Numbered from the stretch's first letter, positions 14,914 to 23,141 are shown. The stretch is 24,146 nucleotides of DNA from an uncultured Clostridia bacterium (GCA_934183045.1 CAKPRW010000013.1:1-24146); one strand, 5' to 3'. Program-made: numbers and translations. Notes: a model not told the origin generated them from the sequence alone.

Positions 14914-16554
14914 CTAATATTTAAAATTTCCTCCCCCAACGAATTCTTTTATTAATGAATTTGCTGGAACATATTCTGCTGGTATTGTTTTAAAATATTT
15001 CAACATATTAATTAATCGTCTTGCTTCTGCATATTCAGGTTCTTCTGGAGTAATTTCTTCTAGTAATGGCATTGCAATATTTTTTAGGACACCTAATTCA
15101 TAAATTAATGATGTATTAAATATTACATTTGCATTTTCTTGATATGGGAATATATTTTTCTCTTCCCCTCTATTTACCATGTACCAAGTTGCAATAGTCT
15201 GTTTTGCTGAATATCCTCTAAATTGATAGTCTCTTACAATTCTTCTAACTAATCTTGTATCTGTTGATGAAATTCTATTATATCTATCCATATTTAATAC
15301 TGTTAAAGCACTAATATATATTTTATATTTTTGATCTTTTGGAATACTACTAGTTAATTGATCGTTTAAACAATGTATTCCCTCTATTACTAAGACTTCA
15401 TCTTTTTCTAATTTTAATTTTTTTCCATTATATCTCTTTGTTCCAACATGGAAATCAAACTCAGGCATTTCTACTTCTTCGCCATTTAATAATTTAGTCA
15501 AATGATCATTAAACAATGGTAAATCAATTGCTTCTATATTTTCGAAATCATATTTTCCATCTTCATCTTTAGGAGTTTGTTCTCTTTCTACAAAATAATT
15601 ATCTACTGATATTGTTACAGGTTTAATTCTATTAATCCTTAATTGTAATCCTAATCTTTGTGCAAAAGTAGTTTTACCTGAAGATGATGGACCTGCAATT
15701 AGTATCATCTTAATATTTCTATTTTTAGAAATATCGTCTGCAATATTCGCCATTTTCTTTTCATGCAAAGCTTCATCTAACATAATAACATCTTTAATAT
15801 TATCTTCTTCAACTGCTCTATTTAATTTATAAACTGTATTCATATTTAATATTTTGTGAATATCATCATATTCATCTAATGCCCATGCTAATTTCTTAGT
15901 TTGTATTAATTTTGGCATTTGTTCTGGTGCATTTGAACTTGGATATCTCATTAAAAATCCATCACTATATTTCATAATTTCAAATATCTTTGTAACTCCA
16001 GTTCTATCTGCAATTGTTTCATAGCAATAGTTAAAATAATCTCCACAATAAGACATATAAATTTTTTCGTTCTCTTCAAAATCAAATTGCAATCTTCCTT
16101 TTGAAGTATCTGTTTCATCATATAATTTTTTAGCTTCTTCTCTTGTCATAGCAACTTGTTTTATTGTTAAATTTTCTTTTACAATTTTTCTCATTTCTTC
16201 ATTTAGTTTTTGAACTATTTCTTCTGTTACTTCTGTATTATCAATATCGCAAAACATTGAATTATTTAATTGATAATTTACAGTCATTTTTAACCCTGGA
16301 CACACTTTTTCAAAAGCCATTCCTAGTATATAAATTAATGTATTTCTATATATTTTCATACCGGCTTTTGAAGAAATATCTATTAATTTAATTTCTCCAC
16401 TTTCTTTTACTTCATAATCTAGATTTACATATTTATTGTTGAATGTTGCTCCTATCACTTCATGTTCACTTTCATTAATTTCATTTTTTAATAAATCTTT
16501 TATTTTAATCGCGTTTTCTATTTCCATTTCTTTATCTTTGTATTGTATCTTCAT
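14914..16554 (-). CDS. Nucleoside (uridine-kinase-like) kinase with TGS-like N-terminus
   Basis: 546 residues. Residues 1-60 resemble the TGS domain of threonyl-tRNA synthetase. About 65-250 resemble the second additional domain of ThrRS, with the YMSYCGDYFNYCYE stretch near 167-180. The P-loop kinase domain starts near 280 with Walker A GPSSSGKT (288-295), then VDNYFVERE, a YDFEN..AIDLPLFNDHL block, VIEGIHCLND, and RRIVRDYQFRG (lid). This architecture is the conserved clostridial and Thermotoga nucleoside kinase group, related to uridine kinase/phosphoribulokinase. The phosphate acceptor (uridine, cytidine or another nucleoside) cannot be told from sequence. A GAGGAGG-type ribosome binding site precedes the ATG. 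A promoter lies at 16644-16672, and the gene is translationally coupled to the RNHCP gene downstream. Confidence 0.9.
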   Translation of the reverse strand: MKIQYKDKEMEIENAIKIKDLLKNEINESEHEVIGATFNNKYVNLDYEVKESGEIKLIDISSKAGMKIYRNTLIYILGMAFEKVCPGLKMTVNYQLNNSMFCDIDNTEVTEEIVQKLNEEMRKIVKENLTIKQVAMTREEAKKLYDETDTSKGRLQFDFEENEKIYMSYCGDYFNYCYETIADRTGVTKIFEIMKYSDGFLMRYPSSNAPEQMPKLIQTKKLAWALDEYDDIHKILNMNTVYKLNRAVEEDNIKDVIMLDEALHEKKMANIADDISKNRNIKMILIAGPSSSGKTTFAQRLGLQLRINRIKPVTISVDNYFVEREQTPKDEDGKYDFENIEAIDLPLFNDHLTKLLNGEEVEMPEFDFHVGTKRYNGKKLKLEKDEVLVIEGIHCLNDQLTSSIPKDQKYKIYISALTVLNMDRYNRISSTDTRLVRRIVRDYQFRGYSAKQTIATWYMVNRGEEKNIFPYQENANVIFNTSLIYELGVLKNIAMPLLEEITPEEPEYAEARRLINMLKYFKTIPAEYVPANSLIKEFVGGGNFKY

Positions 16555-16643
16555 AATTTCCTCCTCTTTTTATTATTCATTAATTTCTAAAAATATATAA
16601 TGAATAATTTAATGTAAAATATATTTTATACTTTGTACTCATT

Positions 16644-16672
16644 ATTTTAACTTAATTAATATTATAAGTCAA
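16644..16672 (-). promoter_or_regulatory. Sigma-A promoter of the kinase-RNHCP operon
   Basis: On the minus strand, TTGACT (16667-16672), 17 bp, TAAAAT (16644-16649). The -35 abuts the terminator of the preceding gene. The leader is about 80 nt and AT-rich, without an obvious riboswitch. Confidence 0.8.
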
Positions 16673-16707
16673 ATAAAAGGCAGGTTTTATTTTTCCTACC
16701 TTTTATT
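16672..16707 (-). terminator. Terminator of the FN3/InlB-repeat gene
   Basis: Arms 16672-16684 (AATAAAAGGCAGG) and 16695-16707 (CCTACCTTTTATT) pair with one mismatch. They lie 7 bp after the stop codon and are followed by a T-rich stretch on the minus strand. Confidence 0.8.
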
Positions 16708-16713
16708 AATATA

Positions 16714-19083
16714 TTAATTAAATTCTAATGTATTACCATTTTGATCTACAATACTTATTATTTCTAAATCTCCTCCACATTCCAATGAGGTTCCAGCTCC
16801 TCTATATAAGCTTAGACTAAATGTATACTTAGCTGTACTTGTTGTTGTATAAGAAAGCTGTGTATTGTGATGAAGCTGAGAATCTCCTACAGCTTTCGAT
16901 TGTACATATAGCTGTTTGCTGTTCGCATAACAGCTTACGCTTCCTCCAAATTCTTTTCCCATATATGCAACGTATTTATATCTTATTGTTGTTCCAGCAG
17001 GTAAATTTGCTGATGTAGATACAGAACTTGAATTACTGTCTGCAGTCATTGAAGAAATAGCAATTTCCGTTCCATTAGAAAATGTTATAACTTCAGTCCA
17101 TACAGCATACAAAGTTACATTTGCATCTGTTGAATATGTAGCTCCTGCTTTATAGTCAACTTTTCCGCTATCCTTAGTCTTGGTCCATCCTTGGAAAGTA
17201 TATCCTGTTCTAGTAGGTTTTGTACTACTTAAAGTTAAAGCAGTTCCTTTTGTTTTTGTTTGACTAGATGGTGCGCCTGATCCTCCATTTGCATTATAGG
17301 TTACAGTATAAGTTTGTTTTGAAGTTGTTTTTTGTAATGCACTTGATATAGTTTCATTTCCTGCTTTGTCTTTTGCTTTAATTTTCATTGTATATGTTGT
17401 ATTCTCAGTTAATCCTGTAAATTGATATGCTTGAGCTGTTTGATATGCTGTCCATGTAGCTCCATTGTCTTTACTAAATGCATATCCTGCTATTCCACTA
17501 CTTGAATAGTCACTTGTAGCATTTTGATCTGTTGTACTACCTTGTATAACCAACATATTATAACTACCAGTAATAAAATTTGGTGTAAAACTATTCGGTG
17601 CTAATTTATCTATATTTGCTATTGTTCCTGTTGCATAAGTTCCTGATGCCTGTCCAGTACTATCTGCTATTCTAACATATATATCTTGATTTCTTGTTAA
17701 TGTTACTCCAGCACTTGGATATGTTGTCCAACTTGATATTTCTCCACTCTTTCCTGTTTTTGATGTTTTATATTGTAATGTATATCCTGTTGTATCTTTA
17801 TTTGATTTTACTACTGTTTTAACATTACTATTTGTTTCTGTACTTGGTGTATAAGTAAATGTTACATCTGTAGTCGCTAATGATGGTACTGTTCCTGTTG
17901 TTTTTGTTACACTTGCTTGCGTTGTGTTTCCAGCATTATCTTTGGCTTCTACTTTTATTGTATAGCTTTGTTTTTGGGTCAATCCGTTATATGTATATGT
18001 TCCACTTGCTTGGTACGCTGTCCATGTACTTCCGTTATCTTTACTAAATCTATATCCTAATATTCCGCTACTTCCATTGTCCGTTGTTTTTGCCTGATCA
18101 GTTGTACTTGCTGTTACTGTAATACTGTTTGTTGTCGATGTTGCTGTTGGTGTAAAATTATTTGGTGCTAATTTATCTATATTCCCTACTGTTCCTGTTA
18201 CGTTATTTCCACCATTTGTTCCATCAAATAACCTAAAATCCACACTTCCGTTTTTTGTCAATGTAACTCCTGCTTCTGGATATGTTACCCATGTTGTTCC
18301 ATTGTTATATTGTAATGTATATCCAGTTGTATTTGCTTTTGCTGTTACTGTTACATTACCATTTGTCCATTCTGTTGTGCTATAACTAACTGTTATATTT
18401 GATGGTACTTCGCCTGTTGCTTCACTTGCACTTGCCTGTGTTGTATTTCCAGTATTATCTTTTGCCTCTACCTTTATAGTATAATTAGTATTTTGTGTTA
18501 ATCCATTATATGTGTATGTTCCACTTGATTGATATGCTGTCCATGTAGCTCCATTATCTTTGCTAAATCTATATCCGGCTATTCCACTATTTCCATAATC
18601 TGCTGTTGCTGCTTGATCTGTTGTATTTGCTGTCACTGTTACAGTATTGGTTGTTGTTGATATTTTTGGTGTAAAGCTTCTTGGTGCTAACTTATCTATA
18701 TTTTCTACTTTTTTTGTTATTTCTGATGAATCAGCGTTTATTCCTTTTAATCTAACTTTTATCGTACAATTCTTTTCTACACTAAAAGTTCCACTATAAT
18801 TTTCCCAATCAGAATCACTTAAAGTTTTATATTGTATTTCATAATCTTGTATCTTGCTAGTTTCAACTTTTATTGTTATTTTTACACTTGATTTAGTCCA
18901 ATCTAATGGATCTTGTGTTATTGCTATTTCTGATGGTTCTAATTCTATTTCATCATCGCTTTTTATTCCCACATATTCAGTTCCATATGCTGTTACTTTG
19001 TACGATTCTCCATCTATTGTTACATAAAAATAACTTTTGTCATCTTGTTTAACAATTTCTCCATATTCAATCTTTTTTCCCAT
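16714..19083 (-). CDS. Large FN3/Ig-like and InlB B-repeat protein without signal peptide
   Basis: 789 residues, almost all beta-sheet modules. Three FN3-like units at about 127-227, 300-400 and 489-590 share NIDKLAP, TTDQA, FSKDNGATWTAYQ, YNGLTQNTNYTIKVEAKD and GN. They alternate with Ig-like units (about 54-126, 229-299, 401-488) built on TGYTLQY and TYPxAGVTLT. An InlB B-repeat (Listeria-Bacteroides type, 592-663) follows with VTYNANGG, GYTFQGWT and VTLYAVWTE. A final beta-rich domain (664-789) has no anchor. These domains are typical of secreted or surface proteins, yet the start MGKKIEYGEIVKQDDKSY is hydrophilic. An in-frame stop eight codons upstream rules out a longer N-terminus in this frame. 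The ribosome binding site is weak (GAAGAG). It is either exported by another route, cytoplasmic, or 5'-truncated. It is a stand-alone gene. Confidence 0.85.
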   Translation of the reverse strand: MGKKIEYGEIVKQDDKSYFYVTIDGESYKVTAYGTEYVGIKSDDEIELEPSEIAITQDPLDWTKSSVKITIKVETSKIQDYEIQYKTLSDSDWENYSGTFSVEKNCTIKVRLKGINADSSEITKKVENIDKLAPRSFTPKISTTTNTVTVTANTTDQAATADYGNSGIAGYRFSKDNGATWTAYQSSGTYTYNGLTQNTNYTIKVEAKDNTGNTTQASASEATGEVPSNITVSYSTTEWTNGNVTVTAKANTTGYTLQYNNGTTWVTYPEAGVTLTKNGSVDFRLFDGTNGGNNVTGTVGNIDKLAPNNFTPTATSTTNSITVTASTTDQAKTTDNGSSGILGYRFSKDNGSTWTAYQASGTYTYNGLTQKQSYTIKVEAKDNAGNTTQASVTKTTGTVPSLATTDVTFTYTPSTETNSNVKTVVKSNKDTTGYTLQYKTSKTGKSGEISSWTTYPSAGVTLTRNQDIYVRIADSTGQASGTYATGTIANIDKLAPNSFTPNFITGSYNMLVIQGSTTDQNATSDYSSSGIAGYAFSKDNGATWTAYQTAQAYQFTGLTENTTYTMKIKAKDKAGNETISSALQKTTSKQTYTVTYNANGGSGAPSSQTKTKGTALTLSSTKPTRTGYTFQGWTKTKDSGKVDYKAGATYSTDANVTLYAVWTEVITFSNGTEIAISSMTADSNSSSVSTSANLPAGTTIRYKYVAYMGKEFGGSVSCYANSKQLYVQSKAVGDSQLHHNTQLSYTTTSTAKYTFSLSLYRGAGTSLECGGDLEIISIVDQNGNTLEFN
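17314..18705 (-). repeat. Three near-identical FN3-module repeats inside the gene
   Basis: Segments 18403-18705, 17884-18186 and 17314-17619 encode the three FN3-like modules. They stay visibly similar at the DNA level, for example around the TGATATGCTGTCCATGTAGC stretch. Repeats this alike can recombine and change module number. Confidence 0.8.
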
Positions 19084-19140
19084 TTTGTTAAACTCTTCAT
19101 TATTTTAGTACAAATTTTATATATTTTGCGTATTAGTGTT

Positions 19141-19162
19141 GTGTAACAATTTAATTGTACAC
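19141..19162. promoter_or_regulatory. Imperfect palindrome upstream of the FN3/InlB gene
   Basis: GTGTA-A-CAATT, then T, then AATTG-TACAC: 10 bp per arm with one bulged A. It lies about 60-80 bp upstream of the gene's ATG, in the promoter region, and could be an operator. The rest of 19084-19356 shows no gene; a second hairpin (TATACTT 19323-19329 / AAGTATA 19335-19341) sits just before the spore-protein ribosome binding site. Confidence 0.35.
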
Positions 19163-19356
19163 TTATCTTTTGTTCTCTATTTTATTGCAAACTAGTTGCT
19201 ACTATTTTTCAAGTATTTTTTCACATTATTTGAAACCTTTGACTAGATAAAATTTATTTTTTATTTGGCATTAATATTATTATTTTATTAGTATTATTGG
19301 CATATTTTGAAGTGTATGTGGATATACTTAAAATAAGTATACAAAGGAGGTTTTTT

Positions 19357-19524
19357 ATGGAATTAGATAGAATTAACCATATTTTAAATAATGATGAAAA
19401 GTGTGATATTTTTTATAAGAACAGGTGTGTATGGATACAAAGTATAAATAACCAAACTGCTAAAGTTGGTTTTATTGATAATTTTGAAGAGAAAGATATA
19501 TCTATTAAAGATTTATATGAATAA
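19357..19524 (+). CDS. sspH: H-type small acid-soluble spore protein (SspH family)
   Basis: 55 residues: MELDRINHILNNDEKCDIFY at the N-terminus, then a CVWIQSIN core and an acidic end (KDISIKDLYE). The pattern (short helix with R/N, D-x-x-Y-x-x-x-x-VWI, then basic-to-acidic beta strands ending in an acidic tail) is that of H-type SASPs, which accumulate in the forespore in Bacillus. A perfect AAAGGAGG site (19343-19350) precedes ATG 19357. The in-frame upstream ATG at 19297 would bury that site. The gene is monocistronic between divergent and convergent neighbours. A sigma-G promoter is expected, but I could not identify a convincing one. It supports an endospore-forming host. Confidence 0.82.
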   Translation: MELDRINHILNNDEKCDIFYKNRCVWIQSINNQTAKVGFIDNFEEKDISIKDLYE

Positions 19525-19528
19525 AAAT

Positions 19529-19570
19529 AAAAGTCTTCTTATAATTTATAAATATTATATGAAGACTTTT
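19529..19570. terminator. Bidirectional terminator between sspH and glycosyltransferase genes
   Basis: AAAAGTCTTC (19529-19538) and GAAGACTTTT (19561-19570) pair perfectly, and the intervening AT-rich bases continue the stem with one mismatch. Flanking A and T runs allow termination from both sides. Confidence 0.85.
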
Positions 19571-19612
19571 CCATTTCTAATTAATTCTTACTTAAAAAAC
19601 TTTAATCTTTCC

Positions 19613-20596
19613 TTATACTTTTTTAAATATCATATACCCTAAAATAGGGAAATGAAATATCATAATTTCTTTAATCATTTTTTTTCCTAAATTTTTTCCC
19701 GTTAAAAATTTAAAGTACTTTATAATATGAAAATTTATATATTTTGATTTTTTTAAACCTTTGTAATACGCTATTAATTTATTTAAAAATTCATTATCTT
19801 TCGCATCTTCGCAATATTCTTCGCACATTATTGCACCATCTAAATATGCTTTATCAATAACTTTTTCTTCTCTATATTTTAAATAAGATTTATAATTTGA
19901 ACCATTTTCTTTTTTCCAAATAGAAAGATTCTGATTTAAACTTCTTCCACCAAATACATTATTGGTATGCAATCTATAATCAAATAATGGTTCTTCGATG
20001 TATGTCATTCCTTTATTTTCGTTTGCTATAAATGATGCAAGCCAATCATGTGCCATTACTTCTTCCCTGAATGGAATCATTCTATCCCTAACTTTTTTGG
20101 TTATTAGTTGTGAACATCCTATTCCAATACATCTTGATAGTGCTAGATTACTTTTTGTATTTATTAAAGGTACATTTTTATATTTAAAATAACTAGTATG
20201 AAGTATTTGATCATTTTCATCTATTTGAGTAGAATTACAATAAACTAAATCTACATTTTCTTCAACTAATTTTTTAAAACATTTTTCTATTTTATCATGA
20301 TGCCATATATCATCATGATCAGAAAATGCAATATAATTTGCTTGTGATTTCTTTAATAAAAATTCAAAATTTTTGTTATATCCAAGATTTTCCTTTTGTA
20401 AATATAATGTTATTCTATCATCATTTTCTTTGTATTCTTCTAAAAGTTTTATTATTTCTTTATTTTTAGAATTATCATCACTTATCAGTAAATGTATATT
20501 TTTATAAGTCTGATTTAATATACTATTAATTTGTTTTTTTAAAAAATCTATTTCAGTATTATATGTAGTTAATAATATATCGATTTTTTCTTTCAT
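19613..20596 (-). CDS. Family 2 glycosyltransferase
   Basis: 327 residues with a GT-A fold start: IDILLTTYNTEIDFLKKQIN, NSILNQTYKNIHLLISDDNS, then YIAFSDHDDIWHHDKI, in which D93-D96 include the metal-binding DxD. A conserved MAHDWLASF block follows as the likely acceptor/base region. The C-terminus has a hydrophobic patch that may associate with the membrane. The pattern is closest to rhamnosyltransferase-type GT2 enzymes of cell-wall polysaccharide or capsule synthesis. Donor and acceptor cannot be read from sequence. No other polysaccharide genes are adjacent, so it is an isolated transferase. A GAGGA site precedes the ATG. The upstream neighbour guaB is separated by a terminator hairpin. 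Confidence 0.88.
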   Translation of the reverse strand: MKEKIDILLTTYNTEIDFLKKQINSILNQTYKNIHLLISDDNSKNKEIIKLLEEYKENDDRITLYLQKENLGYNKNFEFLLKKSQANYIAFSDHDDIWHHDKIEKCFKKLVEENVDLVYCNSTQIDENDQILHTSYFKYKNVPLINTKSNLALSRCIGIGCSQLITKKVRDRMIPFREEVMAHDWLASFIANENKGMTYIEEPLFDYRLHTNNVFGGRSLNQNLSIWKKENGSNYKSYLKYREEKVIDKAYLDGAIMCEEYCEDAKDNEFLNKLIAYYKGLKKSKYINFHIIKYFKFLTGKNLGKKMIKEIMIFHFPILGYMIFKKV

Positions 20597-20625
20597 AAAT
20601 TATTCCTCTTTATTATAATTGTAAA

Positions 20626-20666
20626 ATAGACGATGATTTTATTTTTCATCTTAAACCATCGTCTAT
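20626..20666 (-). terminator. guaB terminator
   Basis: TAGACGATG (20627-20635) and CATCGTCTA (20657-20665) form a 9-bp stem, extended by one A-T pair, and are followed by TTTTA on the minus strand. The 21-nt loop holds a second GATGA/TCATC pairing option. It lies 5 bp after the guaB stop. Confidence 0.75.
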
Positions 20667-20670
20667 AATT

Positions 20671-22176
20671 TTATTGATATTGACTATCTATTTCTTTTAA
20701 TATAACATCATGTGCACTTCCTTCTGATATACTTACATCAGAAACTAATGTTAATCTTGCTTTTTCGTGTAGTTCTGGAATTGTTATACTTCCACAGTTA
20801 CACATTGTTGATTTTATTTTAGCTACAGTTACTGCTAAATTATCTTTTAATTTTCCTGCATATGGAATATAAGAATCTACTCCTTCTTCAAAAGAAAGTT
20901 TTTTATCTCCTCCCATATCATATCTTTGCCAATTTCTTGCTCTGTTTGATCCTTCACCCCAATATTCTTTTACGTATCCATTTCCTTTTCTTACAATTCT
21001 TGTTGGACTTTCATCAAATCTTGCAAAATATCTTCCCATCATTACATAGTCTGCACCTAAAGCTAATGCAATTGTAATATGATGATCATGAACAATTCCT
21101 CCGTCTGAACATACAGGAATATATATACCTGTTTCTTCAAAATATTCATCACGAGCAGCAACAACATCTATTAAAGCAGATGCTTGTCCACGACCAATTC
21201 CTTTTGTTTCACGAGTAATACAAATTGATCCTCCACCTACTCCAACTTTTATAAAATCTGCTCCTGCTTCTGCTAAATATCTAAATCCTTCTTTATCAAC
21301 TACATTTCCAGCACCAATTTTTACACTATCTCCATATTTTTCTCTTACAAAGTCTATTGTATTTTTTTGCCATACTGAATATCCATCTGAAGAATCCATA
21401 CATACCATATCTACTCCTGCATCTACTAATGCTGGTATTCTTTCTTCATAATCTCTTGTATTTATTCCTGCTCCCACAATGTATCTTTTATTTTCATCTA
21501 ATAAAGAATTTGGATTATTTTTTCTTTCTTCATAATCTTTTCTGAATACTAAATATTTTAAATTTCCTTCTTTTGATAATATTGGTAAACATGCTTTTTT
21601 GTTTTCCCATATAATATCATTTGCCTCTGATAAAGATATTCCTTCTTCTGCCCATACAACTCTATCTTTTGGAGTCATAAAATTATCTATTGGACTATTA
21701 AGATCATCTCTTGTAATTCTATAATCTTTATCTGTAACAAGTCCTATAAATTTTCCTTTTGCTGTACCATCATCTGTAATTATAACTGTTGAATGTCCTG
21801 TTTCTTTTACTAGTTCAATTACCTCTTTTAATGGTGTTCCTGACTTTACATTTGAATCACTTACAACAAATCCTGCCTTATGTTTTTTAACATGACGAAC
21901 CATTTCAGCTTGTGATTCTATTGATTGAGATCCATAAATAAATGCAACTCCACCTTCTCTAGCTAATGCAATTCCCATTTCTTCACCTGATACTGATTGC
22001 ATTATTGCTGAGATCATAGGTACATTTGCATAATATTTTGCTTCTTCTCCATTTTTATATTTTACAAGCGGTGTTCTTAAAGAAACTTGGCTTGGTATGC
22101 ATCTTTCATCTGTTAAATTTGGTAATAATAAAAATTCATTAAATGTTCTTGATATATCTTCTAATATTTTTGCCAT
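20671..22176 (-). CDS. guaB: IMP dehydrogenase
   Basis: 501 residues. It should oxidise IMP to XMP with NAD+, the committed step to GMP. A TIM barrel is interrupted by a CBS-pair insert (about 105-215) with GLVTDKDYR. Catalytic loop GVGGGSICITRETKGIGRGQ (312-331) carries C319. The Asp/Gly phosphate-binding strands follow (CSDGGIVHDHH, MMGRYFA), and a flap has NWQRYDMGG. The loop sequence (CITRETKGIGRGQ) differs from the textbook CTTRxVxGVGxPQ form and marks a distinct IMPDH clade. GMP reductase is less likely because both the CBS insert and the flap are present. TTG 22191 is in frame, but its codons form the AAGGAGAA site of ATG 22176, which I take as the start. It has its own promoter and terminator. 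Confidence 0.93.
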   Translation of the reverse strand: MAKILEDISRTFNEFLLLPNLTDERCIPSQVSLRTPLVKYKNGEEAKYYANVPMISAIMQSVSGEEMGIALAREGGVAFIYGSQSIESQAEMVRHVKKHKAGFVVSDSNVKSGTPLKEVIELVKETGHSTVIITDDGTAKGKFIGLVTDKDYRITRDDLNSPIDNFMTPKDRVVWAEEGISLSEANDIIWENKKACLPILSKEGNLKYLVFRKDYEERKNNPNSLLDENKRYIVGAGINTRDYEERIPALVDAGVDMVCMDSSDGYSVWQKNTIDFVREKYGDSVKIGAGNVVDKEGFRYLAEAGADFIKVGVGGGSICITRETKGIGRGQASALIDVVAARDEYFEETGIYIPVCSDGGIVHDHHITIALALGADYVMMGRYFARFDESPTRIVRKGNGYVKEYWGEGSNRARNWQRYDMGGDKKLSFEEGVDSYIPYAGKLKDNLAVTVAKIKSTMCNCGSITIPELHEKARLTLVSDVSISEGSAHDVILKEIDSQYQ

Positions 22177-22219
22177 TTTTTCTCCTTCCAATACTTTTTA
22201 TATGATTTATATTTCATCC

Positions 22220-22248
22220 ATTATAATATATTGTTAAACTTTTGTAAA
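22220..22248 (-). promoter_or_regulatory. Sigma-A promoter of guaB
   Basis: On the minus strand, TTTACA (22243-22248), 17 bp, TATAAT (22220-22225). The leader is about 38 nt, too short for a purine riboswitch. Confidence 0.8.
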
Positions 22249-22256
22249 TATTTTTA

Positions 22257-22285
22257 CAAAAAAAGAATACTATTTCTAGTATTCT
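22257..22285 (-). terminator. Terminator of the L21-L27 operon
   Basis: AGAATACTA (22264-22272) and TAGTATTCT (22277-22285), loop TTTC, followed on the minus strand by a run of seven T. It lies just after the rpmA stop. Confidence 0.88.
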
Positions 22286-22291
22286 CCTTCA

Positions 22292-22552
22292 TTATTGTTC
22301 TACTGGGTAAACACTTACTTGTTTTTTGTCTCTACCTTTTCTTTCAAATTTTACTGTTCCATCTACTAATGCATATAGTGTATCATCACTACCTTTTCCA
22401 ACATTAATACCAGGATGTACTTTTGTTCCTCTTTGTCTTATTAGGATATTTCCTGCTAAAACAAATTGTCCATCAGCTCTTTTTACACCAAGTCTCTTAG
22501 ACTCACTGTCTCTACCGTTCTTGACATTACCTTGACCTTTTTTATGAGCCAT
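22292..22552 (-). CDS. rpmA: Ribosomal protein bL27
   Basis: 86 residues starting MAHKKGQGNVKNGRDSESKR, with RRLGVKRADG-type core, GNILIRQRGTKVHPG and VGKGSDDTLYAL, all diagnostic of bL27, whose N-terminus reaches the peptidyl-transferase centre. Most Firmicutes make a precursor with an NLQxFAH-type N-terminal extension removed by the protease Prp, leaving AHKKG. Here the gene begins directly at M-AHKKG. The AAAGGAGT site sits just upstream, so no extension is encoded. The prp gene usually found between rplU and rpmA is also missing: only 60 bp separate the two. Operon with rplU. Confidence 0.97.
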   Translation of the reverse strand: MAHKKGQGNVKNGRDSESKRLGVKRADGQFVLAGNILIRQRGTKVHPGINVGKGSDDTLYALVDGTVKFERKGRDKKQVSVYPVEQ

Positions 22553-22612
22553 GTTTTCTCACTCCTTTCGGTTCGTTATATTTATATCCTTCTATAAAAA
22601 TCTAACTTAATA

Positions 22613-23038
22613 TTAAGCTTCTACTTTTTCAGTAGCTTTTTTTGTTGTTTTTTTAGTTGTAGTTTCTTTTGCTGTCTCTGCTTTTTTTGTTGTTGTAGTC
22701 TTTTTTGCTGTTTCTGCTTTTTTAGCAGCTGTTTTTATTGATGTAATTTCTACTTTAGTATATGGTTGTCTATGTCCTTGTTTTCTTCTATAATTCTTTT
22801 TAGCTTTCATTTTGAAAACAATGATTTTTTTACCTTTACCATGTGAAACTACTTTTCCTTCTACTTTTACACCTTTAACATAAGGATTTCCTACTTGTAC
22901 TTTTCCTTCTTCAGATACTAATACAACATTATCAAATGTTACTTTTTTACCTTCCTCAGCATCTAATTTTTCAAAAAATACAACATCTCCTTCTGCTACT
23001 TTGTATTGTCTTCCACAGCTTTCGATTATTGCGTACAT
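22613..23038 (-). CDS. rplU: Ribosomal protein bL21 with long Lys/Thr/Ala tail
   Basis: 141 residues. The first ~103 are a full bL21: MYAIIESCGRQYKVAEGD at the start, then GNPYVKGVKVEGKVV and the basic KMKAKKNYRRKQGHRQPYT signature, with a KVEITSI end. The usual protein ends about here. This one adds a ~38-residue low-complexity tail of KKAETAKK/TTTTKK/ETTTKK motifs, reminiscent of histone-H1-like tails; it is likely disordered and positively charged. A GGGAGGTG site precedes the ATG. First gene of the rplU-rpmA unit, under a strong promoter with a probable autoregulatory leader. Confidence 0.96.
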   Translation of the reverse strand: MYAIIESCGRQYKVAEGDVVFFEKLDAEEGKKVTFDNVVLVSEEGKVQVGNPYVKGVKVEGKVVSHGKGKKIIVFKMKAKKNYRRKQGHRQPYTKVEITSIKTAAKKAETAKKTTTTKKAETAKETTTKKTTKKATEKVEA

Positions 23039-23135
23039 TTAAAATGCACCTCCCTTATTTGTATACTCGCTAATCCTTAAACCTAGGTAATTAAACTTAA
23101 TTAATTTTTTCGAACCTTGACTAAGCGGATTACAG
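23039..23135 (-). promoter_or_regulatory. Probable L21 leader RNA
   Basis: Between the predicted transcription start and rplU, the minus-strand RNA contains UAAUCC (23127-23132) and GGAUUA (23070-23075), which pair to close a ~63-nt domain. The palindrome ACCTAGGT lies just inside it. Position and size match the L21 autoregulatory leader described in Bacillus. I cannot confirm the consensus by eye. Confidence 0.45.
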
Positions 23136-23141
23136 TTTTTA

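Noticed and set aside
22177..22256. Purine riboswitch upstream of guaB
   Set aside because: The predicted leader is about 38 nt, too short for the aptamer.
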